Both the position numbers and the translations under genes were made by a program. The notes beneath the pieces are model-generated. The model was not told the DNA's origin. It ran no database searches and saw only the letters and a list, made by a program, of their open reading frames with translations. Shown here piece by piece: positions 31,710 through 43,775 of a stretch of 53,796 bases of DNA; the stretch's first letter is position 1; every line of letters begins with the position of its first letter. The DNA is from Ectocarpus siliculosus (Eukaryota; Sar; Phaeophyceae; Ectocarpales; Ectocarpaceae): positions 1,726,592 through 1,780,387 of the forward strand of contig FN649740.1 of the NCBI GenBank assembly GCA_000310025.1, written 5' to 3'.

Positions 31710-34700
31710 ATGGAGGACATCGACCTCTCCGCCCTCAGCGGGGAAGAGCTACAACAAAAAGTGGAGGAGATCGTCCAGCAACGAGTGCAAGCCGAACTCG
31801 AAGCCAACAGGATCAACGAGGGTGAAGTCACCATTGCCCAACCACCAGCCGGCAACCCAGCCACTCCAACCGGCAACCCAGTCCCACCTACTGGCAACCA
31901 ACCATCACCCTCCAGCCAGGGTACACCAGCCACATTCAACGACCCCAGCAGCGTCGCACACATCGTGGCGCAAGCGGCCAAGGCGACAGCTGAGGCCATC
32001 GCTCAACAACAGGGCTTTGCCCGCTCAGGCACGATGCGTGTCAATCCAGGCTCAGAAATCGAACCTTGGCTTGGTAGTGTAAAGAAGGAGCAGGACTTGT
32101 ACAATATGTTTGATATTTTTCGTGGTAAGATGATTTCATATTTTCAGGAGGAGGGTGTGCATGATGCGTTGGATTTGGAGGTCGAGGTCAAGGTCGGGAA
32201 GAGGGGTGTGAATGTAGGAGACCTTCGGAGACTTTTTGGAAATGAAGTGGTAGACAAGTCTTTCAAACTGTGGAATATCCTCATAAGCAAGGTTATGTAT
32301 CCCCCGATTCAGAGCTTGATTCTGGCGTGTGAGAGTCCCCAAAAGGGGGTGGAAAATAGTGACCGAGTTCTATCAGGAGAAAAAGCAGTCAGAAAAGTCG
32401 AGGTTGGAGCAGGACTGGAAGGAGTTGGAGATGAAAGAGTCCGAGAGTCCACAGGATTACATTGCCCGCTCAGAGGCCCTTCGCCTGCGTCTCGCATCTG
32501 TAGGCACGATTAAGGATGAAACAGATGCCAACAAAGACATTGCTCGTGGCCTTCCCTCTTCATTGTATGCCGTGAAAAAAGGAATACTGCTTGCCCATGA
32601 TGTCCTGACGTTGCGTACCCTTGAGACTGTGGTGAGGGACGCCCACGTGGAGATGGAGCGGGAGAGGAGCAAGGGGGAGAGGCGCGAGGTGGAGCTCACT
32701 CTCGCCGCGTCCGGCATGGGTCGGCACGGCGGGGGCAGTGGGGGGGCATCCTGGGGTCAAGACGGCGGTCAGGCAGCAGCTGGCGGCCAAAATCGTGACG
32801 GAGAGAAAAAAAATAGTGACGTGTTCAACGACGACCCCGGCGGATTTTGCCGCTACCACCAGTCCGAGCTTCACACCAACGAGCAGTGTCGTCTCCAGCA
32901 GCAACTGCGGCGTGCGCGTTCGAGAGAGGGCGCCGAGGAACGTCGCTCGGGCGGGGGCAGCCGCGGTGGCGGCGGTAGCCAGCGAGGGGGTAGACCGCCG
33001 CCGGGACCCGGCCGCGGTGGCGGGCGATGGGTGAGGATAGAGCAGCAGCACCACACCGGTCATGGTGGCGGTGGCTGGAGCCAAGCCTCACCCCCCCCGC
33101 GACCTCTTCGTGGACGTGGGCCTGGTGGTCGTCTGGGGCGTCACCCGGGGGGTCGTGGGCCCGCGGGACGCCACAGCAGCGACGGGCGTGCCGAGAGAGA
33201 TCGGGCAGGGAGAGGCCCGGGGCACGCGCGTTCTGGCCACGGAAGAGAGCAGGCGTACGTTGTGTACTACGCCCACGATGATGGTGGCTACTACAAAGAT
33301 TACGGCAACTACGACGAAGGCTACTCCTACGACGACGGCTACCACGACGCCGGGTACGCCCACTACGCCGGCGGCGGGGACAGCTACAGCAACTCCTCCT
33401 CCGGGTACGAAGACAGCCGTTCATCTGACGGCGGGATCCACTACGTCTACTACCCTCCCGCCGGTCAAGATTCATCATCCGAGCAGCCACGTCAGCCCCC
33501 CCCCGCGGGCAGCAGCAGCACCGCTTCCTCCTCGTCCTCTGCCCCTTCTCCTGGCGCGCCTCCATCTTCGGGCTACCTCCACCTCTGCACGGCACAATCG
33601 GTGCCCCTAGGCAAGTCTCACCCCGAAGATTTTTTTGATAGGATAGGAGTGACGATTGGAGTAGAGTCTGCTGCATCTGCTTCGTCTCTGCTGAGTGTTG
33701 AATCTAGTGACGGACCGCCTGGTAGCGAAAGATGGGTAGCTAATTCAGGTGCAAGCAACAGTTTTACCAACAGTAGCCTACACATGTACGATCTGCAGGA
33801 GATCCCCGCAAATAGGAAGTATGTTGTCGTAGGTGATGGTCGACTGCTAGAAGTGCAAGCTATCGGTAGCATCAACCTTAGTTTCTTTCAGGAGGATGAG
33901 AACGGTGACAAAACGACGATGTGTGTTAAGCTGACTGACGTGTCTGTAGTAGAGAACCTGAGCTTCAATTTGTTTTCAACGCATGCAGTTTCTCGAAAGC
34001 AACAAATCCTGCACGACGAGCGTGGTGCAACCCTCCAAAATGGACTGCTATTTGCTAGGGAGGAAAAAGCGTCTGCAGCATATGCCATGCGCTTACCATA
34101 CGACCCATCTGCAACTATAGTAGACTCTTCTGCTTTGCCTGCATTCGTGACTGCCCCCGATTCCGCCCCCGCCGTTGGCTCCACGCGTTCCCCTCCCCAA
34201 AAAGGGGGCTCCGCGGAATCATTGGTGTCCGTGTTGCGTTTCCCTCCCGCTGACTCTGCTAGCGTAGTACCTTCGAGTGAGAGCGTCACGCCCGCTGGTC
34301 CCACAAGCGTAGTACCTTCGACTGATAGCGTCACGCCCACTGGTCCCACCAGTGTAGTACCTGCGAGTGAGAGCGTCCCGCCCGCCGGCTCTGCCGGCGT
34401 AGTACCTTCTTCGGCGTCCGAGTTTGTTTGTGTGGGTACTTTTCCGGGTATGGATCTTGGAGACACGAGTGTGCTCACCGACGAGCAGCTCATGGATGGC
34501 TATGATGACACCCCGTATCAAGAGTTTTTCCCCGCGTTTATCCCTGAGACTGATGCTGCGAATGTAGCTGCTGTTTTGGATAGCATTGATGGGGGTGCTG
34601 ATTTTGACTTGGGTGCGGCCGCGCTTGGCCCTGGTGCGTCCCCGTTTGCTCTTGGTTCGACTGAAAAGTCCGTTGACATCGACCGCTTCCACCGCTCCCT

Positions 34701-36300
34701 TGCCCACGCTTGCGAGCCCCTTTTGAGAGAAACCGCCCAGCAGAGAGGCATCGTGCTCACCGGCAAGCTGGAACCGTGCACGGACTGCATGAAGGCGAAG
34801 GGCAGGCGAGGGTCGGTGCCGCGGGGGCCGGGAGCGCGGGCGTCCAAGCCACTCGGGCGTGTTCACCTGGACTTGTGTGGACCGCTGGTGCCTTCCCTGG
34901 GCGGCAACCTCTACCTATTCGTCGCCGTCGACAGCGCCTCGCGGTGGAACAAGGTCTACGGTCTCCGGCGGAAGTCCGACGCGCTGGCGGCAACGAAAAG
35001 GCTGCTGGCGGACGTGGGGCGGTACGACCTCGGGCGCATCGAGTGTTTCCGCGTCGACAACGGCACCGAGTGGACCCGTGGCGACTTCCGGCAATTCTGC
35101 GACGACAACGGCATCGGCGTCGAGTTCACTCCGCCTGGCACTCCGAAGTACAACGGCGTCGTCGAGAGCGCCATCTGGCGGATTATGAAGGCCGGCATGG
35201 CCGCCCGCCGCAGCGCTGGCCGCGTGTTCAACGTCGACTTCGCCTCCATCCCCGGCCTCGACGAGCGCGGTGACCGTCTTTGGATGGAATCGGCGAAGTG
35301 GGCCGCCGACGCTCTTAACCAGTCGGCGACCAAGGCCAACCCCGGGCGGCGCTCACCGCACGAGATGTTCACCGGCGAGCAAGGGCCGTTCCGCGTGCTG
35401 CCGTTCTTCCAGCCCGGCTTCATGCGCGAGGATCGCCGCACCAAGCTCGACGACCAGGCCACCCTCTGCTTCTACCTGAACGGCGGCGACAACCACCCGA
35501 GCGGCACCGTCAAGGTCCTCAAGGCGTCCACCGGTCGCGTCGTCTACACCAACAACGTGTCGTGGGTGACGTCGGCGCCAGCCGGCGAGGGGGGTTCCGC
35601 TGGTATCACCGCTGCACCGACACCCCCCCCGTTCATGCCGCCGGTCGTCTCGATCAACTTTGGCCCAGCACCGACGCCTTCGACTGCCGCAACGCCGCCG
35701 CCAGCGACCACGCCGCCGTCCGCTCCCACGCCTTCACAGCCGCCCTCTGCCACTTCGCCGCCACCGTCGGCGACCCCCGCCCCTGGCCAGCCGTCTTCTG
35801 CCTCTTCGCCGTCACCGTTGGCGACCCTCGATCCAGACCAGCCGCCGCCGCCGGACCCCGCGATGCTCCCGGAGCTTCCTCCTCCCACGGTATTCCACAC
35901 CATGTGGAGATTCTGTAGGCATGTAAATACAACCCTTACAACAGCAGTGCGCGACAAGCATCGGCGGTGGTTGAAGTCATGGCCCAGACAGAGCTTGAGA
36001 AAACTACTATCACAAGGATTCCGGAGAATCGTGACGGGTGCCTCGTTCGTATTTGTCTTCACTTCTTTTTCGCAAACAAAGTGGTACACACGCGCGACCT
36101 CGGCGATTTTCAGAGGTGCCTTAGTGCGTGTAGGCAGCGGCATTGGACCGCCTGCGCCTCCGACTGTAGAGACATTGCCGTATCCCTCATCGCACCAAGC
36201 CAGTCAGCACAGATCAAAAGACAAGCAAATACTCCGGAGTATAAAACATTCACACGTTCCAGTGGTTCCACTCGCTGGCCGCCAAATACTCCCAACGTAG
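31710..36300 (+). mobile_element. Ty1/copia retrotransposon relic: gag, protease, integrase; no RT
   Basis: ATG at 31710 starts gag (MEDIDLSALSGEELQQKVEE). Gag changes frame at a CCCCAAAAGGGGG run near 32338-32350 and continues (KIVTEFYQEKKQSE, then RLEQDWKELEMKESESPQDY). A Cys/His knuckle-like CRYHQSELHTNEQC follows, then a long Arg/Gly- and Tyr/Asp-rich stretch. The protease motif is WVANSGAS, with Asn where DSGAS has its catalytic Asp. The integrase has an HHCC finger (FHRSLAH...CTDC) and the D-D-E set: HLDLCGP, FRVDNGTEW, NGVVESAIW. After VVYTNNVSWV comes a Pro-rich linker to about 35880. Then the expected reverse transcriptase and RNase H are absent; the frame runs 140 unrelated residues to a stop. 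It is 3'-truncated or internally deleted and cannot be autonomous. High GC in 32.9-35.8 kb contrasts with the flanks. Confidence 0.88.
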
Positions 36301-36721
36301 CAGCTACCGCACCAGCACACGATTGATGCATCCTCTCCATTCCACTGTTTTCCATTCATCACAATAAAGATCCAGGGGGGCACATGCCGTTTAATTTTCA
36401 ACATCGTAAAAAATACATGGCACCGTACGCCAGATGAACCAGGTTAATACGAGTGGGAGAGAACAAAGTCCAAAGAGCTGTCATGATATTTTTGCGGTTC
36501 TCGCAACGAATCAGCAAGAGCAGTCGTTTGCAGTAGGATGAACAAGTGGTTGGTGTCACGGGTGATGAGGGAGAAGAAGACGAAGTGTTCATCGGCACGC
36601 CCCTGGACTTGGCTACATCTTATTTTCGCAGATTCAGTCCAATGAGAGTCCACCGCGAGATGGTGCGCGGGGGCTGAAGGGTGTCATCTGCCTGCTGCGA
36701 CAGGAGGAGGCAGTTCACTCG

Positions 36722-37023
36722 GTGTCCTGGACGTGGCCAATCGACACTTGTCGTTCTGTGGAGCGTGCGTCCCGGAAGAAATCAACATCGATCGCTCGCA
36801 TGCTCCCGCTTCTGAAGCTGAGGGCGGCGAAGCCTCGTGTGCTCTTGGCGGCCATGTCTAGGTGCGTGGCGTTGTTGAACCATTCGGGGGTGTGTTGCGG
36901 CCAGTAAAAAAATTGAAAGAAGTTGGCTGATGCTTTTACCCGCCCCGCTTGTTTTCGACAGGTACAACAACAAGCAGGACGGACCTTTCCTCGGGTACTT
37001 GCCGGAAAAAAACGCGGGAGTCT
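36722..37023 (+). other. Possible two-exon small gene
   Basis: A frame ending KPRVLLAAMS-(AG) meets a GTGCGT donor near 36861. An acceptor TTTCGACAG ends near 36961, followed in phase by RYNNKQDGPFLGYLPEKNAG, V and a stop. The joined peptide would be about 80 residues or less, with no recognisable domain. Good splice consensus and a sensible junction are the only support. Confidence 0.3.
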
Positions 37024-37139
37024 AGTACCAGGGTGGAACCCAGAGAAGAGTTTCGCACGGCGAAGTGCTCCGCTTTTTCTAGGGTGCTTCGCTGTTTACC
37101 GGGCATGCTCTGTGCGACATCGATACAGGGGTTTGTGGG

Positions 37140-37724
37140 GTGTTTCAATTCTTAGGGAAAAGGAAGGGGTTCGATCCCATGGTTTTGTTGAAGGTACTCG
37201 AGCGGCCTGCGGGAAAAAGAGCACCGGTCTGGAACCGTAGGGAGTTGGAAAACGTTTGTATGTGTAGCACATCAACCAGTACCGCCCTCAAACGCTTTGG
37301 CACTGATCGAACCTTCAACCGGACGCATCGGGACCTTATCAGTGCTCCAAACGTTGCCGGTTCTATCAAACGTACTCTCGAGCTCGAGAGAGCGCGAGCT
37401 TCTAGTGCGAAGAAAAAGCGCAAGCAAAGGCACCGGCAGCCGCCACCGGAACAACAGCAGAAGCCTCGAGCACAACAACAGGAGCCCTATCAACGCGTGG
37501 AGGAGATCGAGACCAAGCCATCTATCACAGACAGCTCTCCGTTCCGCGAACATGAGTCACACGTAGATCCAGGGCACGGCGTTGCTACCCCTCAGTGTCA
37601 AGCGTCAGAGCGTGGGGATGAAATTTCCATTGAGCATTGTTATGCTGGGTTCCCAGGCAGGGCAGGTGGGAAACAGGATGCAGAGTCTGTACACCGCTCA
37701 GTGTGGCGCGGTTGCGGGCGATAA
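37140..37724 (+). other. Unrecognised basic/Gln-rich open frame
   Basis: A 195-codon frame starting without a clear ATG context. It includes SIKRTLELERARASSAKKKR, a Gln/Pro-rich stretch and an acidic tail. Basic plus Gln-rich composition could fit a nuclear protein exon, but no family is recognised, and low-complexity DNA could keep the frame open by chance. Confidence 0.25.
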
Positions 37725-38111
37725 CATCCCGAAGAGGACCACGAGGTACAACGGTAAAAAAAACTCAGCGAAAGCGTGGTATCATGGAGTAGGCGATCCG
37801 TGAGGTAGCTCAGACTTGATCTGCTTTTTGTTTTGTTTTTTTTGTCGCACTCTGGCGTAAGTGGTATATGGTGCCAAGCGGGCAAGTATGAAAACATTTG
37901 CATTTTTTTACGTGGCTTGGTTGAGAAGGTGGTGCACATGGCTTCCTTTGGAGCCATCCGTCGGCGTACGAGTCGTCTCGACCATCGAGAACACAGTCAT
38001 AGTCAGCACGGAGTATGGAATCTTGCGTCATTTGCGATACCCATATAAATGGGGGGGGGGGAATCGGCGAGGCGTGCTTCGATCTAATCGCACTTCGCTC
38101 TCTCGCACTCG

Positions 38112-38342
38112 CGGATTGAAACAAAGTAAAGGCGGTTTGAAGAACGAACGGAGGATTGGTGCTCCTGAGGCACGCGACGTATCGTCGGACACATCATGGT
38201 TGTTTGAACTTTGCTCTCTCCCTCTCCCCGATTGAAGAAATTCTGGCTTGTGGAACGAGAGCGCGATCGGTGTTCCTCGAGTGCGCGACAAACCGTTTGA
38301 AACATCATGGCTATTTGAACTTTGGTTCCTGCCTGTTTGTGA
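38112..38342. repeat. Degenerate tandem repeat, about 112-bp unit, two copies
   Basis: Each unit contains GATTGAA, a GGTGCTCCTGAG or GGTGTTCCTCGAG block, a GCGCGAC-like block, and ACATCATGG then TTTGAACTTTG. The spacing is similar and identity is perhaps 65-70 percent by eye. Confidence 0.6.
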
Positions 38343-39039
38343 AAAGAGGGAATCGTCCTCGACAGACGTTGGTTGGGGAGTTTCTACCTTTATGAAGGTG
38401 GTCTCCACATTACCCCCCCCCTTTTTTTGAGACTTTTTCTTGTTTTCCAGGCAAGAGAAGTCTTCTTGGGGTAACCGGAACCCGACCGGCTGGCAGCGTA
38501 TGCGAAGGTGTACCGATTCTGGTAGAAGTCAATCGACGGATACCCTGCGAATCGGGTCCTCCATAATAACACTCTCCACCCACAGAATTTACCCTCAACT
38601 GGGAACCTCTTGTGGCCAGGACGGGTAATTCGATGGAAGTGTCACAAGGTTCTTTATAGGATCGATTCCAAGAGGTGTTCTCAGGACTGACACACATGGT
38701 GTCCATGGGAAAATGTCCAAGTCAGGAGAAAAAACGTGCAAAGACTCGTGTGTGCGTGATTGATGTCAAGGGCGTGTCTTTGTGTGTTGGCTCTGCCTCT
38801 CCCCTCCGCCCTCTCTGCGGGCGCGAGCTCGCCGCCAGCACAACGCCACACATTGAATTGGCACACGCATTTGCATGTCATCAACCATGCTGGATCAGTC
38901 TCGCTTTCATAGGGTGACCCGTGCATCTCGTTTATAGACTGCTGCAAGCAGAAGTCCACCGGGTATCATCGTAAGAAGAGTATGTGTGTGCATGTTTCCA
39001 AACGGAACAATTTTGTGCTGGGGTATTGCCCGGCCATTA

Positions 39040-39375
39040 ATTGTTGTTGTTGTTGTTGTCTTCACATTAAAAACCGTTCCGATCTCTCTCTACCCAGTAC
39101 CTTCGTATGTCCGTACTGATCCAACACTCGACGCGGTCGATTCCCGTGGTCACAAGTTAACTTACCCTAAAAAGGTACACTCAAATAAACTGGCCCCGAG
39201 GGGTCCGCAAGTCAATAGAAATCAACGACAGATATTCTCGGATCCTCCGCTCCCTCTTCACGCTATGCGGGGTATCAACTGAGATTAGCAGTCACTATCT
39301 ATCATGGGCCGGAGAGAAAGAGGCACACTCCCTTGGTTCAATCTTGGTACTTCACAACGCAAGCAGAGACAAGTC
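39040..39375 (+). repeat. TTG-headed dispersed repeat, long copy
   Basis: (TTG)n, then CTTCACATTAAAAACCG, CTCTCTACCCAGTACC, GATTCCCGTGGTCACA, AAAAGGTACACTC, CCTCCGCTCCCT and CCTTGGTTCAATCTTGGTA. The same blocks occur in the same order on the minus strand at 48300-48600. Partial head copies lie at 9969 and 50007. Short in-frame similarity between copies (YPKKVHSNK versus YLKRVHSNK) leaves open that part of it was once coding. Confidence 0.75.
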
Positions 39376-39540
39376 CATCTGGCACAGAAAAAGAGAGAAA
39401 AAAAGAGAGAAAAAAAAAGGAGAAAAAATATAAATGGAAACCGTAAGGAGAAGAGAAAATAAATGGAAATAAAATGAAAAAGGGCGAGGTCAAAGAGGGA
39501 CCAGGCCGAAAATAACAGGAAGTATGAGGCAGAACAAGGC
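39376..39540. repeat. A/G-rich low-complexity tract
   Basis: Runs of GAGAAAAAAAGAGAG and AAATGGAAAT, just 3' of the LINE stop codon (minus strand). On the LINE strand this is T/C-rich, so it is not its poly-A tail. Confidence 0.6.
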
Positions 39541-39686
39541 ACACGGTGGAGAGACCACTAACGAACAAGCAAACACGCAAACATGGCCACCAACCAGCGA
39601 TACATTGTAATGGTACGAAATCACTACTACTGGGGGGTTGGTGCAATGGTGCAGCGTTGGGGAGGGGGGAATTGGCGAGAAGAAAT

Positions 39687-41690
39687 TCAATCCGGCACAT
39701 GTCGTGTCACTCGGTCCGTCTCTTCTCGTTTGCTTTCTTCCCTCGCCGTCTCGTCCGTCTCCTGCCCCCCTCCCGCCCCATTGGTTGTTGGCTTGTGGTT
39801 TCGTTTGAGCGCTCGTTGTCGGCTGGCCTCTTCTTCCTTCTCGTGCCAGGAGGTCATGAACCTCTCAGCTCCCTGCAGCACCGCCGCATGCCAGGGTACT
39901 CCCCCCTCCACCTTCGCGGCTTCCGTCCACCTTGACTTCGGTGCCGTGTCTTTCGGTACGGGAATTCCGAGACAACTTGGGTCGGTTTTCGTAGATCCGT
40001 GGTCGGCCCCGAAGGCCTTCAGGTCATCGAGCACACACTTCGGCCAGTTCTGTTCCTGTCCCCCCCTACGTGGCTTCTCCCCCCCAGCCAGCTCGCCGAG
40101 CATCAGTCGTTTCGGGAGTCGCCCGTCCGGCTGCCTTGCCAGTGCTCCCGCGAACAGTAGGCGTCGTTGTCGGATCGTGGCTTCAACGCTCTGGCATTCG
40201 ACCCTCTTCAGCGTCTGGGCGTACGAGAGCTGCCGGTAGGTGTCTTTCTTGCGCTTGTACCCGATAACTCGAAGGAGCAGTCGGTGGTGTGTCGACCGCA
40301 GCGTCTGATAGTGGCCGCTGAGTGGTGACCATGTCATGCAGCCGTACAGCAGTGCCTCCATCGCCTCCGCCTGGAGGAGGCGGATCTTGAGTCGGAATGG
40401 CGCTTTCGGTCTGTCGAAGAGCTCCTGGCCATATCGCCTGAGGCACGCCCACGCTCCTCTGCTCCTGTAGCTGATCTCCCGGGTGAGGTCGCCATGTTCG
40501 TTGACGAGGCCACCGAGGTACCGGAACTCGGTCGTCTGGGCGTATTTCTGTCCCGCGGCTTCGATAGCCAGTGGTGGAGGAGGAGGCGGGGGGGACTGTG
40601 ATGTTGCAGTCGGCTTGCCCTTCGCGCGCATCAGGAGCGTCTCCGTTTTCTTCTCCGACACCGTTAGCCCGAACTCTCCGAACACCTCAACGATGATGGT
40701 CATCATTCTCGCCAGTCCTTCTGCAGACCTCGATACGACGCCGGCATCATCGGCATACAGCATCCCCCATACTGCCCTCCGTACTCGGTCAAGGGGTGTC
40801 TCCTCCCCCCCCCCCGCTTCCGTCTTCCCCTCCTCCAAGCACACCAGATTCCGCAGAACAACATCATCCTCGCTGAATCGGATAACGACGACCTCGAGGA
40901 CCTCGGCGAAGAAGATGTTGAACAGCAGTGGGGATAGCACACATCCTTGTCGCACACCCTGTGTGACGAAGAACCAGTCCGATAGTTCTCCGTCGTCCAT
41001 GCGCACCCGGGCCCGCATTCCATCGTGGAATTGGCGGATGACTTTGATTAGCTTCGCGGGAATCCCGGCCCTGGCCAGCACCTTCCATAGCATCTCTCGG
41101 TCCACCGAATCATACGCCTTCTTCAAGTCGACGAAGCACATGTAGAGCGGTATTTTCTTTCTCCGCCCCAGCTCCTGGAGGCGACGCACGACAAACAGCA
41201 TGTCGACGGTGGATCGCCCGGGTCGGAATCCGCACTGTTCCTCCGGGAGGATGTTGTTGGCTTCGCAGAAGGCGCTTAGACGGTTGGTGATGATCTTGAT
41301 GGGAACCTTGCCTACGTGAGATGGTAGCGAAATCCCCCTGTAGTTGTTACAGTTGGACCGGTCACCCTTCTTGTACAGCACCTTGATGGTTGCGTCCTTC
41401 CACTCTTGGGGGATATCTCCTCCGTTCCACACCTTGACGAGGATGGTATGGAGGTGTCTCAGGACAATGGGTTCGTCGTCATCGATCTTGAGCAATTCGG
41501 CAGGGAGGGAGTCATGGCCGGGTGCCTTCCAGTTCTTGAGGCCTTTCGCTACCCGTGCCACCTCCTCGAGATCTGGCACCTCTCCCAACCGTTGACTGTC
41601 ACGTGTCGCTGGCCGCTGCGTCACTCGTTCGATGATGTCTGGGTTCAGGGTGGGGGATTTGGTGTTGAGTAGGGTGCTGAAGAATCTCGC
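39687..41690 (-). pseudogene. LINE reverse transcriptase domain
   Basis: The reading frame continues directly after the TGA with [19 protein letters not shown], then palm and fingers motifs through [14 protein letters not shown] and [15 protein letters not shown] Pro run ([15 protein letters not shown]) precedes the thumb. The C-terminus is Lys/Glu-rich. No other stop or frameshift occurs in about 670 codons, so the element is comparatively young. Confidence 0.88.
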
Positions 41691-43043
41691 TCACCGTTGT
41701 TGGAGGATGTCGTCCCTGTTCCGGAGCAACACGCCGTTCTCATCCGCGACGAACTGCTGTCCCCCCGCTTGTCTCCCGCTGAGGCCCACTGATCTCTTGA
41801 GGTGTTGGTACAGTCCTCTCATGTCGCGATCTTTGTAGATTGCTTCGAGTTCAGTCACATATCCGTCCAGGTGGGCATAAATGCCCGTTTCGACTGCTGT
41901 AGCCACTGCCTTACACGCTGCTTTGAGAGTTCTCCACGTTGCTGAGTTCCAGTTGCCCCTCATCGCCCGGCGCGCTTCCCGCCGTGTGGTAAGGGCCTCC
42001 TCCAGCGCTGCTCTCGTCTCTGGGGTCTCACACCACCCCTGCGTGCGACGTCTCCGCGGTTCCTCCCCTAGGGTCGTCCGTGCTGCTTCGAGGAGAGCAT
42101 TGGTAAAGTCGGTCACCAATTCCGCGGCGGTGGTTGTTCGTTCGTCCAGTCGTGTGTCGAGGTTGAGGAGGAACCGATCAGTCACCGCACCTCGTGCTGT
42201 TTCGAACTGCAATTCCCGTCGGTTGAATTGCTGCTGTTTCGGTTTAGTCCGGACTGCACGGTTGTGGGCAAGCCTGCCACCGAGGTTGACGGTGGCTACT
42301 ACCATGTTGTGGTCTGAGTCTGCTTTGACTGGGCGAACCGGCTGGGGGGTGACAACCACGTTAGAAACTCGGCCGTGATGTGCCTGCCTTGTCAGGATGT
42401 AGTCAAGTCGCTTGCAATCGTTTCCCGACACACCGTTGTATGTGTGCCATATTCCGCCCTTGCGTGTCTCGAAGAACGTGTTCGTGAGAGCTAGCCTGTT
42501 TTCCGTTGCGAAATTCAACAGTAGCATGCCATTGTCGTTGAGCTCATCACGCCCGTACATTCCTATTATTACCCTTCCGTCCCCTCCGTCCAACCTATCT
42601 CCCGTCCGCGCGTTGGCATCCAATAGAACATACACACATTCTTTGGAAGGGATCCTCCGCACGAGACTGTCAAGTTTTCCCCAGAACGCGCGCTTGCTGT
42701 CGGCGGTTGAAGGTTCGGTTGGAGCATACGCGGCTACGAAGTTGACCGCTCCACGGTGGCCTGCCAACAGAAACCTCATGGCCATAAGGCGTTCGTCGAT
42801 AAACTCCGTAGTGAACGTGGATGTCTTGCACAGTGACTCTTTGACGGCTATCCCCACACCATGGACTCCACCAGTCTCCGTGCCACAGCAGAACACCCGG
42901 AAATCCGCTGCTGCAAATTCCGTTCGACCTGCCCTCCGTGTCTCCTGCATTCCTACCACCGATACGTTTTGTCTCGCTGCCTCGTGTAGAATGCTGTAGG
43001 CTCGCCCGTATCCATTGGCCCCGTTTACAGCCAAAGTCCGCAC
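41691..43043 (-). pseudogene. LINE apurinic-type endonuclease domain
   Basis: This is the N-terminal portion of the LINE ORF up to the premature TGA, about 450 residues from RTLAVNGANGYGRA. All conserved endonuclease boxes are present in order with the expected acidic residues (QETRR, LDANA, SDHNM). In LINEs it nicks target DNA to prime reverse transcription. Its C-terminal 150 residues are a helical linker before the RT. If translated alone it would give an endonuclease without RT. Confidence 0.85.
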
Positions 43044-43479
43044 ATTCCAGGTTGCTACCCTAAGAAGTTGACCCTGCTGTCTCTTTCGCGCGGCGCGCGC
43101 TGTTCTCTTAGCTAGCCTACGCGCCGCCCGACCCCTCCTTCTCCTCCATCTCCCCCATCTCCCCTTCTTTAGACCGGAAGAAGAGTTGATGGTTGGTCTG
43201 CCCCGTTGCCATGGGTTGTTATTGGGCGGGAAGATTCGCCGTTTGGTATCCCATGGTTGGAGGGGAAAAGGAGTTGGTTGGGAAGATTCCTGATGTGGAA
43301 ATGATAAAGATGTCGGTTGTCAGACCTTGGACCCCTTGACAGACAACAATCCACCAAACGCCTTGACAGACAGCCTTGACAAGCAACAAACAGGGGACAT
43401 ATAAGAATATCCCCGGTTTTGGGAAAAGCCATACAAAATCACTGAAAACCGAGATTTTTCCATATGTTTTTGGGTTACT

Positions 43480-43775
43480 GTACGGCTGTACGGCTGTACG
43501 TTGTGCATACACACGTGCGTGCCTTCTTTTGTGCCCTCCCTGCTCCCTGCGCACCACGCAAGTCACGTACGTGTATGTGTATGTATGTATGTATGTATGT
43601 GTATGTGTATAGTGTATAGGGTATCGGGTATTGGTACATACAGGAGCATGGGTGAACGGTGAACTGCGAACTACGAACTACTGCTGCGAACTTGCGAACT
43701 GCGAAACTGAACTAAATACTGCTGTGAAGCTGTGAAGTATGAAGTATATTGGATATTGGATACTGGATACTCGGG
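43480..43775. repeat. Cluster of short tandem repeats
   Basis: Three TGTACGGC-type units (43480-43503), a GTATGTAT microsatellite (43570-43620), GAACTACGAACT/GCGAACT units (43660-43710), and paired TGAAGTATGAAGTAT and GGATATTGGATACT units (43730-43775). Confidence 0.75.

Larger units (their letters stand above)
39687..43322 (-). mobile_element. Non-LTR retrotransposon (LINE): endonuclease plus reverse transcriptase, one in-frame TGA
   Basis: One frame runs from about 43322 to 39687 and is broken only by TGA at 41693-41691. The 5' part is a basic stretch (GRWGRWRRRRGRAARRLAKR) leading to VATWNVRTL. This opens an apurinic-type endonuclease: Glu in VGMQETRR, Asp in VLLDANARTGD, RLDYIL, SDHNMVVA. 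After the linker and the TGA, the RT domain has [44 protein letters not shown], the catalytic Asp in [25 protein letters not shown] and MLYADDAGV. The thumb and C-terminal region follow ([21 protein letters not shown]). The order EN-RT without RNase H matches many LINE clades; I do not assign one. TGA stands where related proteins usually have Trp (R-x-ARFFSTLL), a one-base change. No in-frame ATG precedes the endonuclease, and no poly-A tail was found. Confidence 0.9.

Noticed and set aside
32825-33676. 283-codon minus-strand Arg-rich frame
   Set aside because: Antisense of the GC-rich Arg/Gly and Tyr/Asp region of the copia polyprotein.
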